Of a stretch of DNA of 64,000 bases, positions 1 to 10,937 are shown piece by piece (the stretch's first letter is position 1; every line of letters begins with the position of its first letter). Both the position numbers and the translations under genes were made by a program. The stretch is from Ahaetulla prasina (lineage: Eukaryota; Chordata; Lepidosauria; Squamata; Colubridae). The notes beneath the pieces are model-generated. The model worked only from the letters and a program-made list of their open reading frames with translations, was not told the DNA's origin and made no database searches. The stretch lies in assembly GCF_028640845.1 (NCBI RefSeq), contig NC_080540.1, forward strand, positions 258,340,958 to 258,404,957, in the 5' to 3' direction.

Positions 1-1486
1 GAGGAAGATAAATTATATCTCTGACAATTCTTTTGAGCTCTAACAGTCTGGCTGTTAAATATTTATCCACCATATTTATTTGTGGAACTTGTAGCAATTA
101 TTTCTAATGATGTAGTCTTATTCTTATGATGATGTTATGCTATGCTGCTACACTATGTTAGAATAATAGTCGTATGTAGGAGAAGTGACAGAAAATAAAG
201 GACTTTAGCTTGGAGATATAATGTACATTGTCACTCAAAAGATGCCTATGTTATATTTCATATTTTAACAGATGGTTTGCCATAGGATAGTCTGACAAAC
301 ATAATGTGTTTGTTTTGAGATTAATGTAAAAGGAATTTCTTAATTTTAAGATTCCTGTTGCTTCTGTTGTTGAATTGTTTTTGCATAATTATGTTCAGTC
401 AATAAAGTCAGTGGTTTAATGGTATCAGAACGATCAGACATCTTATTTTCTTGCAGTTTGTTCCCAAGCTGAGAATCCAATAAAACATATCAGGCAATCA
501 GTGGATGTCAAACAAAATATGTTTATTCAACCCAAGGTTGTCATGTATCATTGGGTGCTGTCCATGGTGAATTGCCCTTCTGTCTTCCTTTTTATAGATT
601 TTATTTTAGTTTAAGTATTTAGTCAATCATTAGCATTAGACTGGAATGCATTAGATTATTACAAATATTTCCCTATCTAAAACACATGGACATTTTATCT
701 TTGTATATGTTTTTCTGTACATAAGGTATGTATGCGTGTATGCTTTATATGTTTCCTTCGTTGCTATATGATGCACTCATTTTTTTATATAATCACAGGA
801 GCCCATTTTTTATATATATAAAATGATATTACTATTCCGTATACAATCACTCATAGATCTTTAATTTGAAACCTATTGTGAACATATAAGGAAACTATTC
901 CAACAATGATCATTGACATTTCGTCTGAATATGTTTATGTCTGTATCTGTAAGATGTGAAAGGCCGATTTTGAAAGCAATATTACTATCTAGCTTCATTG
1001 TTTCTCAAATTCCTATGAAATTTGATTTTATACGCTTGTCCTTCTTTGCTTGTGTTGTGTTGTCCTCCATGCAAAGATGTTGGCAGGGGAAAGAAAAATT
1101 ATCATATTTGAACTGGCACTTGCAGCATTGGTGGGAAATGAAGAGAATAACTTTTTATGCTTGACAAGCTATTGCCATTTTGGCTACAGAATACTGATAA
1201 TAAGTGTTTGGATGAAATTAATAGAACTGAAAAAACATTTGGTATTCACAAGTTGGAAACTTTTTAGTTTGTTCTTTCAAGTTAAGATCTAACAATATGC
1301 TTCTTCTCTGTTGCCACTTGAAGTGATTACCAAGGACCAATATATTTTGTCCTTATATTCATATTTTGTGAATATGAAGCTTCTTGTGGAACTTAGTAAC
1401 TTAATTACTAAGTTTCAAGGTATGGGGAGTTACTATTAGTTACTATTTGCTTCAAGGTATGGGGAGAAAAAGTCACAAGCAAATAA
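1..1486. other. AT-rich non-coding stretch
   Basis: No gene, RNA or transposon was recognised. The open frames at 913-1292 overlap each other in different frames and have no recognisable motif. A short phrase, TTCAAGGTATGGGGAG, occurs twice near 1415-1466, a small local duplication. The stretch ends in a 22-bp palindrome at 1487-1508. Confidence 0.5.
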
Positions 1487-1588
1487 GATCCCTAATATAT
1501 TAGGGATCAGAAATTAGAACAAAGAACAGAACTAAGGCAGAAACTTGTCCATCCCAAGAATAAAACACCCAGACACAAACGGAGCAAT

Positions 1589-2170
1589 GTGATATATGCA
1601 ATATAGTGCAGTGAGACATGTGCAGATCTGTACATTGAAGAAACAAAACAATTGCTTTACAAATGCATGGCACAACATAGGAGAACAGACCCATCAGGAC
1701 AAGATTCAGCAAGCCATCTGCATTTGAAAGGCAAAGGTCACTCTTTTGAAGACAGCAAAGTCCATATTCTGTATAAAGAGGATACTGGTTTAAAAGAGGG
1801 GTCAAAGAGCTATCTACATTAAGATTGAAGAGCCCTCTCTCAACAAAGGAGGAGGGCTATGGCACACCTATTTCCTGTTTACAATACAATCAGCTGTTCC
1901 AAGAAGGCTCCACACCCATTTTCACTATTCAGGTGACCCTAAAGGCTCAGATAAACCTCCAAGTGGCCTCAAGGATTCTCAGAAAGAGTGCTAATGACCA
2001 GATGACTGCGAGGAATATAAATCTTTCCATTTTCTACAATTCATTCAGACCTGGAAAAGCTGCTTGTATGAGAAGCGAAATGTTTTCAAACAAAAAACAA
2101 AGAAAGTCCAGTTGCCTTTTGAAAAAGTACCTTTGGGAGAACCATGGGCTGAATGACTGAGAATCTCCAT
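1589..2170 (+). mobile_element. Penelope-like retroelement relic: GIY-YIG domain and 3' UTR
   Basis: The plus strand at 1589-1795 reads as a decayed GIY-YIG endonuclease module: VIYAI, a stop, then CSETCADLYIEETKQ, MAQHRRTDPSGQDSA, HLHLKGKGHSFEDSKVHIL. This spacing and wording match the C-terminal endonuclease of vertebrate Penelope-like elements (Poseidon/Penelope type), where the domain nicks the target. The glycine expected after DLYI is E here, and there is an in-frame stop, so it is dead. The following 2050-2170 (AAGTCCAGTTGCCTTTTGAA, then ACTGAGAATCTCC) resembles the 3' terminal region seen again at 28.9 kb. No reverse transcriptase is visible upstream, so the copy is 5'-truncated. The family call is by eye. 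Confidence 0.72.
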
Positions 2171-3084
2171 AGACAGTTAATTTCGTAAATGCTTTGAAAT
2201 AGTAAGTGTTATATGGGAAAGAGGTTATTTGTTTCATCTTAAATTTATCTGATAAAATTTGAAATATTTGTTATTATTTCTGGTAATCTTTTTTATAGCT
2301 TGTATTTGATTGGTGATGTTTTGAAGATTTGTTCAAGAACATAAAGGAAGAAAATTAAGTGAGTTTACAATAGTTTATTATAGATATGTGGGGTATTTCT
2401 GATAACCCTTAGTGGATCTTTCCCAGTTAAGGTAAATGATGAGGATTCATAGATATATTTATAGAGACTGAGGTGAGATATAAATTAAGAGATTATTTGT
2501 TGCATTTCAATAAATTGTAATAAATTGTTAAAATTGTATATACTTTATATGAGAAAATTATTCTTTTCCCCCCTCTTTTTTCATTTTTTCACTTTTTTTC
2601 CCCTTTTGAACATGATCTACTGATAGTTGGGGTTAGATCAATTGAAATAGTCTTAGTGTATTAAGAGTGTTTAAGAAAGAAGTGGGCTTGAATTATACTT
2701 TGGAAAATGTACAAGCTTCTGAAAACATTCCAGGTAAATAAATCGAGGTAAATATATAGACCGCCTTAGTATACAGATGTTTTCAGAAAAGGAATAGGAG
2801 ACACTAGTACTTTCAATACCAAGGTCTTCAGTCCTAAATACAACAACAGGCAAGTAAATTAAAGCCAATATATACAAGCTTGCTTTCAGATGGAAAAAAA
2901 TATCAGCAAATGCAACAAAGACGTGATTCATACTGGAGGTAAGCATATCAAGAGTGAAGCTTTTGATAAAGTGATATTGTGAAGGAAAATCTCCCAATTG
3001 TTCAACTATATTGTTTTAGGGAGTTGAAAATCACAATAATGTATTTATTATACAGCGGTTAATTATAAGAAGTAATGCCCTGGA
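2171..3084. other. Unassigned non-coding stretch
   Basis: AT-rich sequence with T-rich runs near 2570-2600. I recognise no gene or repeat family. The frame at 2671-2997 (minus) has no motif I can identify. Confidence 0.4.
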
Positions 3085-3272
3085 TGATGGCACCATGGTT
3101 AGAATGCAGTATTGTGGGCTAACTCTGCCCAAACTGAGGGGTTTGATCCTGACCAGCCTTTCATTCTTCTAAGGTCTGTAAAATGGGGATCCAGATTGTT
3201 GGGGGCAATAAGCTGACTGTAAACTGCCCAGAGTAAAGCAGGGTGGGATGGTATATAAGTCTAAATGCTAAG
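3085..3272 (+). mobile_element. tRNA-derived SINE (CAGATTGTTGGGGGCAATA family)
   Basis: The 5' part looks like a degenerate Pol III promoter: an A-box-like TGGTTAGAATGCAG and a B-box-like GGTTTGATCC. The body carries CCAGATTGTTGGGGGCAATA, followed by GCTGACTGTAAACTGCCCAGAG and a tail GGTATATAAGTCTAAATGCTA. The same body recurs at 5.75, 37.74, 38.28, 40.94 and 44.73-45.95 kb, so it is a dispersed repeat rather than a tRNA gene. I do not assign a database name. Confidence 0.75.
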
Positions 3273-3280
3273 TGTTGTGT

Positions 3281-3776
3281 AGTTCTAGTTCTTCCTGGCA
3301 ATTATGAATTTTGATTTGCAATATCTTGTCTAAGACTGTAACTGTTTTAAGCATTTTCCTGTAAATAGGAAACAATGACAATCTTTAGGTCATTTTTGGT
3401 CCTGGGCATCTAATTGCAAAACTTTAGCAAACATAATTATTTCTACAAACATCCAAGAGTGCTCTTCCGATTAGAAAAAGCAAATACAAAGAAGGAATCA
3501 ATGAAAAAATAGTTTAAAGTGCTCTTGAGTAAAGGCATGATTTACAATGCCTTCTTGGCAATAAGCTACTTATCCCCTTTTATTTCTGGAGTACCAAAAT
3601 AGTTTCTATCTCTCCTACTGAATTTTTAATAGGTGTATACAGAAGAAATCCATGAAGATTTTGCTTAAAGTGGAAGAAAATGTCTTTCAAATGATATCAT
3701 GAAAAGTTATTTAAAAATTTAGCTGGACCATGTCAACTGGAAAATGAATCTGGCTGAAATGAGAGGTAGGGGAATG
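3281..3776. other. Unassigned non-coding stretch
   Basis: AT-rich DNA between a SINE and a purine-rich simple repeat. No feature recognised. Confidence 0.4.
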
Positions 3777-3917
3777 AAGGAGGAGGAGGAGGAGGGGAGA
3801 AGGAGGGGAGAGGGATAGGAAGAGGAGGAAAGGAAGAAAATCAAAACAAAGAAGAAAGACAAAAAAGGGAAACAAAGAAAGGAGGGAGGGAAGGAAGGGA
3901 GGAAAGGAGGAAGGAAG

Positions 3918-3992
<75 letters not shown>

Positions 3993-4015
3993 GAAAGAAA
4001 GAAAGAAAGAAAGAA
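3777..4015 (+). repeat. Purine-rich simple repeat with (GAAA)n core
   Basis: A GGA/GGGA-rich lead-in (3777-3915) grades into about 95 bases of nearly pure GAAA/AAGA tetramers (about 3919-4014). The long open frames seen on the opposite strand here (runs of FLSFFLS) are artefacts of the repeat. Confidence 0.95.
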
Positions 4016-4449
4016 ATTGTAATAAAGATTTCTGCAACCTTTTCGGCTTTGCAGAACAACAGATGAGGGCAGAGGGAATCGTTCTGCATTCACCCGCTGG
4101 TCGTGCAAGTGGGGATGGATGTGCACTCGCCCACCACTTCTGTGGCCTGGTTCTGAAAGGCTCAAGGCTCAGTAATGAGCTTCGGCCTGGGTGTTGGGGA
4201 CCCCTGTTGTAATAGGCTAGGCCGCCTTTCACAATTGTAGGCAGTACATAGCATTCACTACCATTCCAGTTTCCATATTTTCCCCTTCAAAATTCATTAG
4301 TCCAACTCAATGGAAGATGTTCAGTCCTTGGTCACATAAGATTTGTATTAGAGTTTTGAGTTAGGAGGTTTATTTATTTATTTATTTATTTATTGAAAAG
4401 ACAGTGCTATGTCAGGATAACAATTCAAACAATGCAACACCCCACTGGA

Positions 4450-4640
4450 TGATGATGTAATTAAAAAAAATTGGGATTGTGCAGAAATGGACAGATTAAC
4501 TTTAAAAATTAAAGATAAAGAAGACTCGAAATATTACAGAACATGGAATAATTTATATGAATGGATAGAGACAAGAGGTAGAAATGAGAGGGAAGTTTAT
4601 GAATATCAGTACAACAAAGATAAATAAAACTATGGATATA
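4450..4640 (+). pseudogene. L1-type ORF2 C-terminal fragment
   Basis: The plus strand reads DDDVIKKNWDC, MDRLTLKIKDKEDSKYY and RTWNNLYEWIETRGRNE with no stop. The pattern of a lysine-rich helix, then YY-RTW-LYEWIE, resembles the last part of ORF2 in the L1 at 55.6 kb (DNTQERYLKEWKKWIDYIQR). A stop follows shortly after. No matching reverse transcriptase lies upstream, so this is a 5'-truncated or broken copy. A (TTTA)n run at 4370-4393 lies just before it and may be the tail of something else. Confidence 0.5.
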
Positions 4641-4948
4641 ATATGGAAAAATTTGTAAACAAGCTAATGTAAGTAAAAACTTATTTGAAGTTTTCTTTTA
4701 TTTCCTTTTTGTTTTTGTTTTGATTGTATTGTTGCAATTATTGCTAACAAAGTAGTTATAGTTATTAGCATGTATGTTATTTATCATTGATCTCTCTCTG
4801 GTTGTGCTTTATCTGCATTGTTATTTGAGTGAGGAGTTTTTAATACACTATACATTTGGGTTACTTTAAGCCTATTTTGGCCACTTTTTGCAAAAACAGT
4901 GACATCATTCCTCGTACGCTTATATTGTTAGGTCAGAGGCACAGTAAC

Positions 4949-4952
<4 letters not shown>

Positions 4953-4987
<35 letters not shown>

Positions 4988-5013
4988 CCTCCCTCCCTCC
5001 CTCCCTCCCTCCC
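4953..5013 (+). repeat. Compound microsatellite (CT)n(CCCT)n
   Basis: About 15 CT units run straight into about seven CCCT units, ending at CCCCTCCTC. The 62-aa frame over it (LSLSLSL...PPSLPPS) is an artefact. Confidence 0.95.
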
Positions 5014-5074
5014 CTCCTCTAATTATAACATTTGGGTGACATAAAGGTTCACATAATGATTATATATATATGTC

Positions 5075-5742
5075 TCTATAACATTGTTCAAGTACCACAC
5101 TATAATTTTAATAGCTGGACAAAACTGCTGTTACATGATGAATTCGTACTCATATTGGTTTCCTTCTTAAACTAGAATAAAAACATTCCAATAGCATTCT
5201 GATAAATACTGCAGAGAATTTAATTAAATAACTGGAACAAATATTGGATTTTCAACAAAAAGATTAATCTGCCTCTGATTTTCAGTTCCAATACCAAGCA
5301 ATGAATCCTGGCGTGATAATCCCAAATACATCTATGGCTACTTGAGATGAGTAAACAGCTGACATTTGCTATTTCCAAAATATTGAAAAGTATCCTAGCA
5401 TCGGCTTCAGGGCTATGGGAAGGAAGACCCATTGCGTTTATCAGGACTCCTTCATAAATCTGTGTAACATGGGATAAAAGCATGAAAATTATAAATCTCT
5501 AGCAAACATTTAGACTTGCTTACTTCCAACTAGTTGTCTTTATTTAAAAAGAATTCACTTTGGAGTTAACCCAACTGTAAGGAGCTCATAAAGCTGCTTG
5601 GTGAACATCTGAGGAAGAAAATACAATGCAAAAAAAGGGAAGGGGGTTAAAATACTTCAATGGCTCAGAAGCTAAATTTCTCAATTCCTTTGTCTGGTAA
5701 ATTGTTCCAGAGGAATTTTTGGTTTAATCAATGAAATTCTGG
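5075..5742. other. Unassigned non-coding stretch
   Basis: No gene or known repeat recognised. The minus-strand frame 5220-5483 has no identifiable motif. Confidence 0.4.
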
Positions 5743-5743
5743 T

Positions 5744-6004
5744 TTCCTCTGGTGGCTCAACGGACTAAGTCTGTCTGTTATTAACACAGCTGCTTGCAAT
5801 TACTGCAAGTTCAAGTCCCATCAGGCCCAAGGTTGACTCAACCTTCCATCCTTTATAAGGTAGGTAAAAGGAGGACCCAGATTGTTGGGGGCAATAAGTT
5901 GACTTTGTATATAATATACAAATGGATGAAGACTATTGCTTAACACATTGTAAGCTGCCATGAGTCTTCGGAGAAGGGCGGGATATAAATTCAAATAAAA
6001 AAAA
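5744..6004 (+). mobile_element. tRNA-derived SINE with LINE-like tail
   Basis: The tRNA-like head has A-box-like TGGCTCAACGGACTAAG and B-box-like AAGTTCAAGTCCC. Then comes the same body as the other SINEs here (CCAGATTGTTGGGGGCAATA). The tail differs: GAGAAGGGCGGGATATAAATT followed by CAAATAAAAAAAA. This strongly resembles the 3' end of the L2/CR1-group LINEs in this window, consistent with mobilisation by their reverse transcriptase. Confidence 0.78.
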
Positions 6005-6495
6005 CCACTATTATTGTCAAATCTGTATTTTCAGTTTTCGTGATAAAAATAATACACGAAGGTACTTAAAAAAGAAAGCAGATGATATTCCTACAATCAG
6101 GAAGTTAAAGTTCATATCATTTTCTTTGAATACAAAGAAAAACATTCTGGCATACATACATATGGAAAGAAGTAGATGACTGTTGAAGCTTTTTTTTAAG
6201 TTTAACATTTTTATTGAGTTATATAATACTGTAAAATAATACAAAAGTAAATAGAAAAGCACTATGTGGGAAAAGGGGGAAAAGAAGTGAGGAAAGATAA
6301 GAAAAAGAAGCATTGACTTCTGACTCTCTCTGTTACAGTAAAATAAGGCATTAACATCAAATCACAACTTTTTGCTTTTTTATAATAATATGAACAAGCC
6401 ATTTTGCATTTCAGCCAACTCCATCAACTTCTGCAACCATTCATCCATAGTAGGAATCAAAGTGTCCTTCCATTTTTGTGCATTCAATAGTCTCC

Positions 6496-8003
6496 TCATA
6501 TATAAAAACAAAGTTCCAAATTTTTTCTCCAGTTCTTTTTTCCATTAGGTCCAAAATGGAAAGTTCTGGTTTCATTTTTATCTCCATTTTCAAAATTTTT
6601 GGTATTAAAATATGAATCATAGTCCAAAATTATTTTGCTTTTTATCACATGTCCATCATAGATGATAAAAAGTCCCTTCTTAACCTTTACATTTCCAACA
6701 TTCATTTGACATTTGTTTATACATTTTAGATAACTTACCTGGTATTAAATACCAATGATACATCATCTTACAGAAATTTTCTTTTAGATTGTAATTTAAT
6801 GTAAAATTTAAACCGTTCGTCCACATATTTTCCCATTGTTCAAGCATCACATTATATCCAAAATTCCTTGCCCACTGAATCATACAATGTTTTACATGTT
6901 CATTTTCCAAATTCAATTTCAATAACATTTTATAGATCTGTGCAATAATAGGTTTATCGCTGACACAAAATGAAATTTCCAATTCATTTTTAACAAAGTC
7001 AAATCTATAATATTTTTTATCCAGTTTAAATCTTCCTGTCAGTTGTTGATAAGTAAACCAATGGCAAACATCACCTTCTGATTCAAGTTCATCTCTCGAC
7101 TTTAATATTGGGTTACCAGAGTTGAGAGAGAAAATTTTACCATACGTCAACCAGTCCAGCTTTGCCACCATTTCTTTTCTAAAAAAAGCTTTCTGTAGTG
7201 ACACACAAAAGGGCAGCTTCGTAGACAGTCTTGTTTTATATTTATTCCAATCTCTTAGTAAGGCACATCTAACAACATGGTTATTAAAATCAATATGAAC
7301 TTTACTTTTATCATACCGTAAGTAGCCATGCCATCCAAACTTTAAATCAAGTAACCTCTAAATCAAGTAACCTCTTATTCTGGAGACTCACCCATTCTTT
7401 TAGCCTGGTCAAACAACATGCATCAAAATACAATTTCATATCTGGTAGATCCAAACCTCCTCTTTCCTTAGCAATTTGCAGTAGCTTATATCTAATTATT
7501 GGTTTTTTCCCTTGCCATATGAACTTAGAAATCTCCTTCTGCCGTTGTTTAAATGGATTATCAGCTGTAAGTATTGGTACCATCTGAAATTAAAAAAGGC
7601 AACTTTGGTAAAATATTCATCTTGATTACAGAGATTCTACCCAATTATGATAAATGCAATTTATCCCATCTTTGTAAATCCTGTTTAATATCTCTCCAAA
7701 GAGAATATTTGATGAGGAAATTGAATGAGTTTGGGGCTTCAAAACATAGTTGTTTTGAAACAGTTTTATTTTTGTATTTGTCCACATAACCTGTATTTCA
7801 CCTTTTTCTCAATCCTAAAAATCTTTTTTGTTCAAAATATCACTATCCTGAGAAGACATATTCTTGATCAGCATTGCTGTTTTCTGTTTATTTATTTTGA
7901 AACCTGCTAAAGCCCCAAACTCATTCAATTTCCTCATCAAATATTCTATATTATTTTTTGGGCCCTGTAAAAATATAACCAGATCATCAGTGAAGGCCCT
8001 CAA
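6496..8003 (-). pseudogene. L1 ORF2 fragment (RT to C-terminus), frameshifted
   Basis: Open pieces at 7815-8003, 7347-7583, 6680-7204 and 6496-6705 fall in order on the minus strand and read as one ORF2. The order is: RT catalytic region with TDD and GFKINKQKTAML; the region ending AKERGGLDLPDMKLYFDACCL; the long middle segment; then CWKCKG, the start of the cysteine-rich end. Several frame changes separate them. ORF2 normally supplies endonuclease and reverse transcriptase; this copy lacks the endonuclease and most of the RT palm. Confidence 0.78.
7702..7947. repeat. 38-bp perfect inverted repeat inside L1
   Basis: Positions 7702-7739 are the exact reverse complement of 7910-7947 (38 of 38), separated by 170 bases. 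The right arm is in the normal L1 frame (YLMRKLNEFGA on minus). The left arm is extra sequence placed between L1 stretches that would otherwise adjoin. Confidence 0.9.
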
Positions 8004-8159
8004 TTTATAAATTGAAGCACAGGTTTTTAATGGAATTCAGTTTCTGATATCTTTAGGTGAAGCAAGTGGACAGCAGCTATCCCAAACATCAACATAGCTG
8101 AAGGACATCGGATTGACAGTCTTAGATTCTATATGAAGAACTTTGGATCTTCTGTATAC

Positions 8160-8500
8160 TACAGTTGGCGGTGTGGTGGATCAGCAATTAAAATGGTGGG
8201 CTTGTCTACTGGCAGCCCAAGTTCAAAACCCAAGCACTACGCAATAGGATGAGCTCCCGTTACTTTCCATAGCTCCTCCAACCTAGCAGTTTGAAAGCAT
8301 GCAAATGTGAGTAGATAAATAGGTACCACTTCTGTGGGAACATAACAGCACTCCATCACATCATACTGGCCACCTGAAAATTCTTCAGTTAATGCTGGCT
8401 CAATGGCCTTGAAACGGATATGAGCACCATCTTTATAGTCAGTAACACTTAGGAAAGTAAAAATCACAGGGACTCCTTTATTTACCTTTATATGTCACAG
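8160..8500 (+). mobile_element. Sauria-type tRNA SINE
   Basis: The order of blocks fits the squamate Sauria SINE. It has a tRNA-like head (GTGGTGGATCAGCAATTAAA, B-box-like AAGTTCAAAACCC) and a body GAGCTCCCGTTAC, CAACCTAGCAGTTTGAAAGC, ATGCAAATGTGAGTAGATAA and ATAGGTACCACTTCTG. The diverged tail ends in TTTATTTACCTTTATATG. Sauria SINEs are known to use Bov-B-like 3' ends, and a Bov-B fragment is present at 31 kb. The copy is old. The minus-strand frame 8237-8467 is a shadow of it. Confidence 0.8.
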
Positions 8501-8504
8501 TATC

Positions 8505-9822
8505 CATGCCTTATTGAAATATGCTTTGCAATTTCTTACATTTTTTTTTTCATGCAAAGAAGTCTTTTCCTGCTCAGGGTGCTTTTCTGATTTCTGTAAG
8601 TGGAATTTTTTGAACTAATTTTTTGCTTAATGTGTCAGAAGATGCTATTATGGCTGTGCTTTCTGTTATAAATCTTAGCATAATTCCCGCCAGATGCCCT
8701 CCACTATTTTGAGAATGGCCTATGAAGTATAGCTGCTAGGTGATGGATATCTATGGATACAACTAATACAGATTGATCAGACTGGCAATCTAATACAGAT
8801 TGAACAGGCAAGTTGGATTCAAATATCCATAATGAGTGACATCAAAAAGTCAATGAGTTGAGAGTTGAAGCACAGTAGTTTCAAGAAATATCTCTTGCAA
8901 GCTGCAATCTTTTCAGTGGAAAAGTTCCTTTTTTTCTCTTGTTTTTTTGTGTCAGTATAAACAAAAATGTCTGCTGTCCAAAATAAAATTAATATGTGTC
9001 ACATTGCAGCATTTTCTAGATTGTTTTTCATTTCTTTCCCTTTGCTTCTCTAGTTTGGCTTTCCCTGTCAAAGATAAGTGGTCCCTGGAGTGCCACTTAT
9101 TTTGCATATTTATTTTTCCATATTACAGCAACCAGCAACATGAACATAGAATTTACTAAAATAGGAAAAAGAGCACTAAGCATGTAGAAAGAGCAGAATT
9201 GCCCCACAAACTCACATTTCAATAATGAAGAAACATTACATTACCAGAATTAGAAGGCGCTAACTAATCATTTACTGCTGTATGATTTTTCTCTCTATCC
9301 CTTGGTCTTACTCTGTCTCCCTCTTTTACAGAGAGAGGGAGAGAGAGTTTTTCACTTGTGTGATTACAGTCTTGTAGCTTATTGCCCTTAAGTCACGAAA
9401 GAGGATACACCAAAGGAAACAGAGAAATAGAAGGGAAAATGTGTGAAAAAAGAAACTGAATTAGCTGGAGTGTTGATTACTTCTTACCTTTTAAGATGAC
9501 ATATAGTGGAGAGGGGCAGAGATAGATGACACTGATGCATAGATGACTATATATCTTAACAGGATTGCAATTTCTTACAGAAAAATTAAAAAGAGAAAAA
9601 GAGGTCTACAAGATTCTGTTCAGAAACAAATATGAATATTAGTATGTTTCAAAATGTGGAACAACTGGCTGCAACATACAATTTCAAGCAGATAGAGTTA
9701 AAAAAGTAGACATGCTTCTTGCAAAATAAGCACATGATTGAATCAGAAAGCAGAATTAGGAATTATAAAAATCTTGGCAGAATTCATATTGTTCTTATTG
9801 TTCATCTGAAGCATAATATAGA
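8505..9822. other. Unassigned non-coding stretch
   Basis: AT-rich DNA with a short GA-rich patch at 9325-9348. No gene or recognised repeat. Confidence 0.4.
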
Positions 9823-9830
9823 GTCTAAAC

Positions 9831-9965
9831 CAGGGCTGTCAAACTCCCGGCACACAGGCCGGATGCGACACATGCTGGCCACACCCATGCCCAGTTTAGT
9901 GAAGGGGAAAAAAGTCCCAATACGTCACATGACGCCATTGTGACGATGTGAGTTTGACGCCCCTG
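9831..9965 (+). mobile_element. hAT-type MITE, 135 bp
   Basis: The ends are imperfect inverted repeats: CAGGGCTGTCAAACTC against GAGTTTGACGCCCCTG. They are flanked by GTCTAAAC (9823-9830) and ATCTAAAC (9966-9973), an 8-bp target duplication with one mismatch. Short length, CAG...CTG ends and 8-bp duplication fit non-autonomous hAT elements. The interior has no coding capacity. Confidence 0.85.
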
Positions 9966-10021
9966 ATCTAAACTAACTAACTGAAGGACGGAGTTCTGTA
10001 TCAACATCAGCTAAAATGATC

Positions 10022-10482
10022 TTCATTATTTATTTATTATTTATTTTATTTTATTTAATCATATTTGTATACCGCCCTATCTCCCGAGGGACTCAGGGCG
10101 GTTAACAGGCACTTAAAAACACATAAATACAGCATAAAAACAATTAAAAAACTTATTCTAAAAGCCCAATAACTAAAAAAATATAAAAATAAAACCCAAT
10201 TTAAAACCCGTAAATTTAAAATCTAACTCAGTCCTGCGCAGATAAACAAGTATGTTTTAAGCTCGCGGCGGAAGGTCCGAAGGTCCGGAAGCTGACGAAG
10301 TCCTGGGGGTAGTTCGTTCCAGAGGATGGGAGCCCCCACAGAGAAGGCCCTTCCCCTGGGTGTCGCCAGACGACATTGCCTCGCTGACGGCACCCTGAGG
10401 AGTCCCTCTCTATGAGAGCGCACGGGTCGGTGAGAGGTATTCGGTAGCAGTAGGTGGTCCCGTAAGTAACCCGGCTTTCTCA
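10022..10482 (-). mobile_element. L2/CR1-group LINE 3' end
   Basis: A (TTTA)-rich tail and the 3' UTR hallmark ACCGCCCTATCTCCCGAGGG ACTCAGGGCGG (minus-strand element) are followed by the ORF2 C-terminus. It matches the copies at 35.1, 40.1, 44.8-45.6 and 46.3-48.1 kb and is 5'-truncated near 10482. Confidence 0.88.
10223..10440 (-). pseudogene. L2/CR1-group ORF2 C-terminal remnant
   Basis: It reads RPVRSHREGLLRVPSARQ, RGRAFSVGAPILWNELPPG, LRQLPDLRTFRRELKTYLF and stops after ICAGLS. This is the conserved post-RT tail of L2/CR1-group ORF2. It is unbroken over this short length. The frame continues upstream to 10606 but leaves the LINE. Confidence 0.85.
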
Positions 10483-10937
10483 CTCTCATTGTCTCTTCCC
10501 CCCATATTGGTGGAAAGGTCTGCAAAATGGTATCTAGTGGAGGGAGAATGGAATAACTGGAATCTCTGTTCTGATGTTCGTATAGATATGAAAAAAGGAT
10601 GCCCACAGCTAAATTATGTTTTATTCATTCATTCGTTTGTTTGTTTGTTTAATTAATTAATTGGCTCCTGATCTTACAACTGAGTAACTCTGTTGGCAGT
10701 TTAAAATATTAAAGGATAAAATTATACCAAACCTATAGACAATACAAATACTCAATCCTAACTAAAAGATGGGGAGAGAGGAAGTAGGATGACGGGGGGC
10801 AGGGAGGGAGGTGGGATCTGTTCTTAATCTATCAACTGCTCTCAGTGTGGATCTTCACCTCCATTCAAGACCCTAGTCAACTGATAGAACCAGATTTTTT
10901 TAAGCCCTTGCAGAAGGTCAGGAGGCTGGAACAGACC

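Larger units (their letters stand above)
6187..8030 (-). mobile_element. 5'-truncated L1 LINE
   Basis: On the minus strand this is the 3' part of an L1. It carries reverse transcriptase motif remnants (RAFTDDLVIFLQGP at about 7960-8003), the post-RT region (KMNILPKLPF, then KFIWQGKKPIIRYK at 7480-7560), and ORF2 C-terminal sequence at 6680-7204. A 3' UTR ends at the T-run at 6191. The catalytic block reads TDD where FADD is normal. The 5' end fades out around 8030 without a clear target duplication; TTGAAGC occurs at both ends but is too short to trust. It contains an unusual 38-bp inverted insertion at 7702-7739. Confidence 0.82.

Noticed and set aside
3919..4014. CRISPR-like or satellite array
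   Set aside because: Simple tetramer repeat with no spacers; nothing CRISPR-like in the window.
3711..4232. Open frames of up to 173 codons on the minus strand
   Set aside because: They consist of FLSFFLS repeats produced by the (GAAA)n microsatellite.
6187..8030. TTGAAGC at both ends as an L1 target duplication
   Set aside because: Only seven bases, and the L1 reading frame seems to continue past the right copy.
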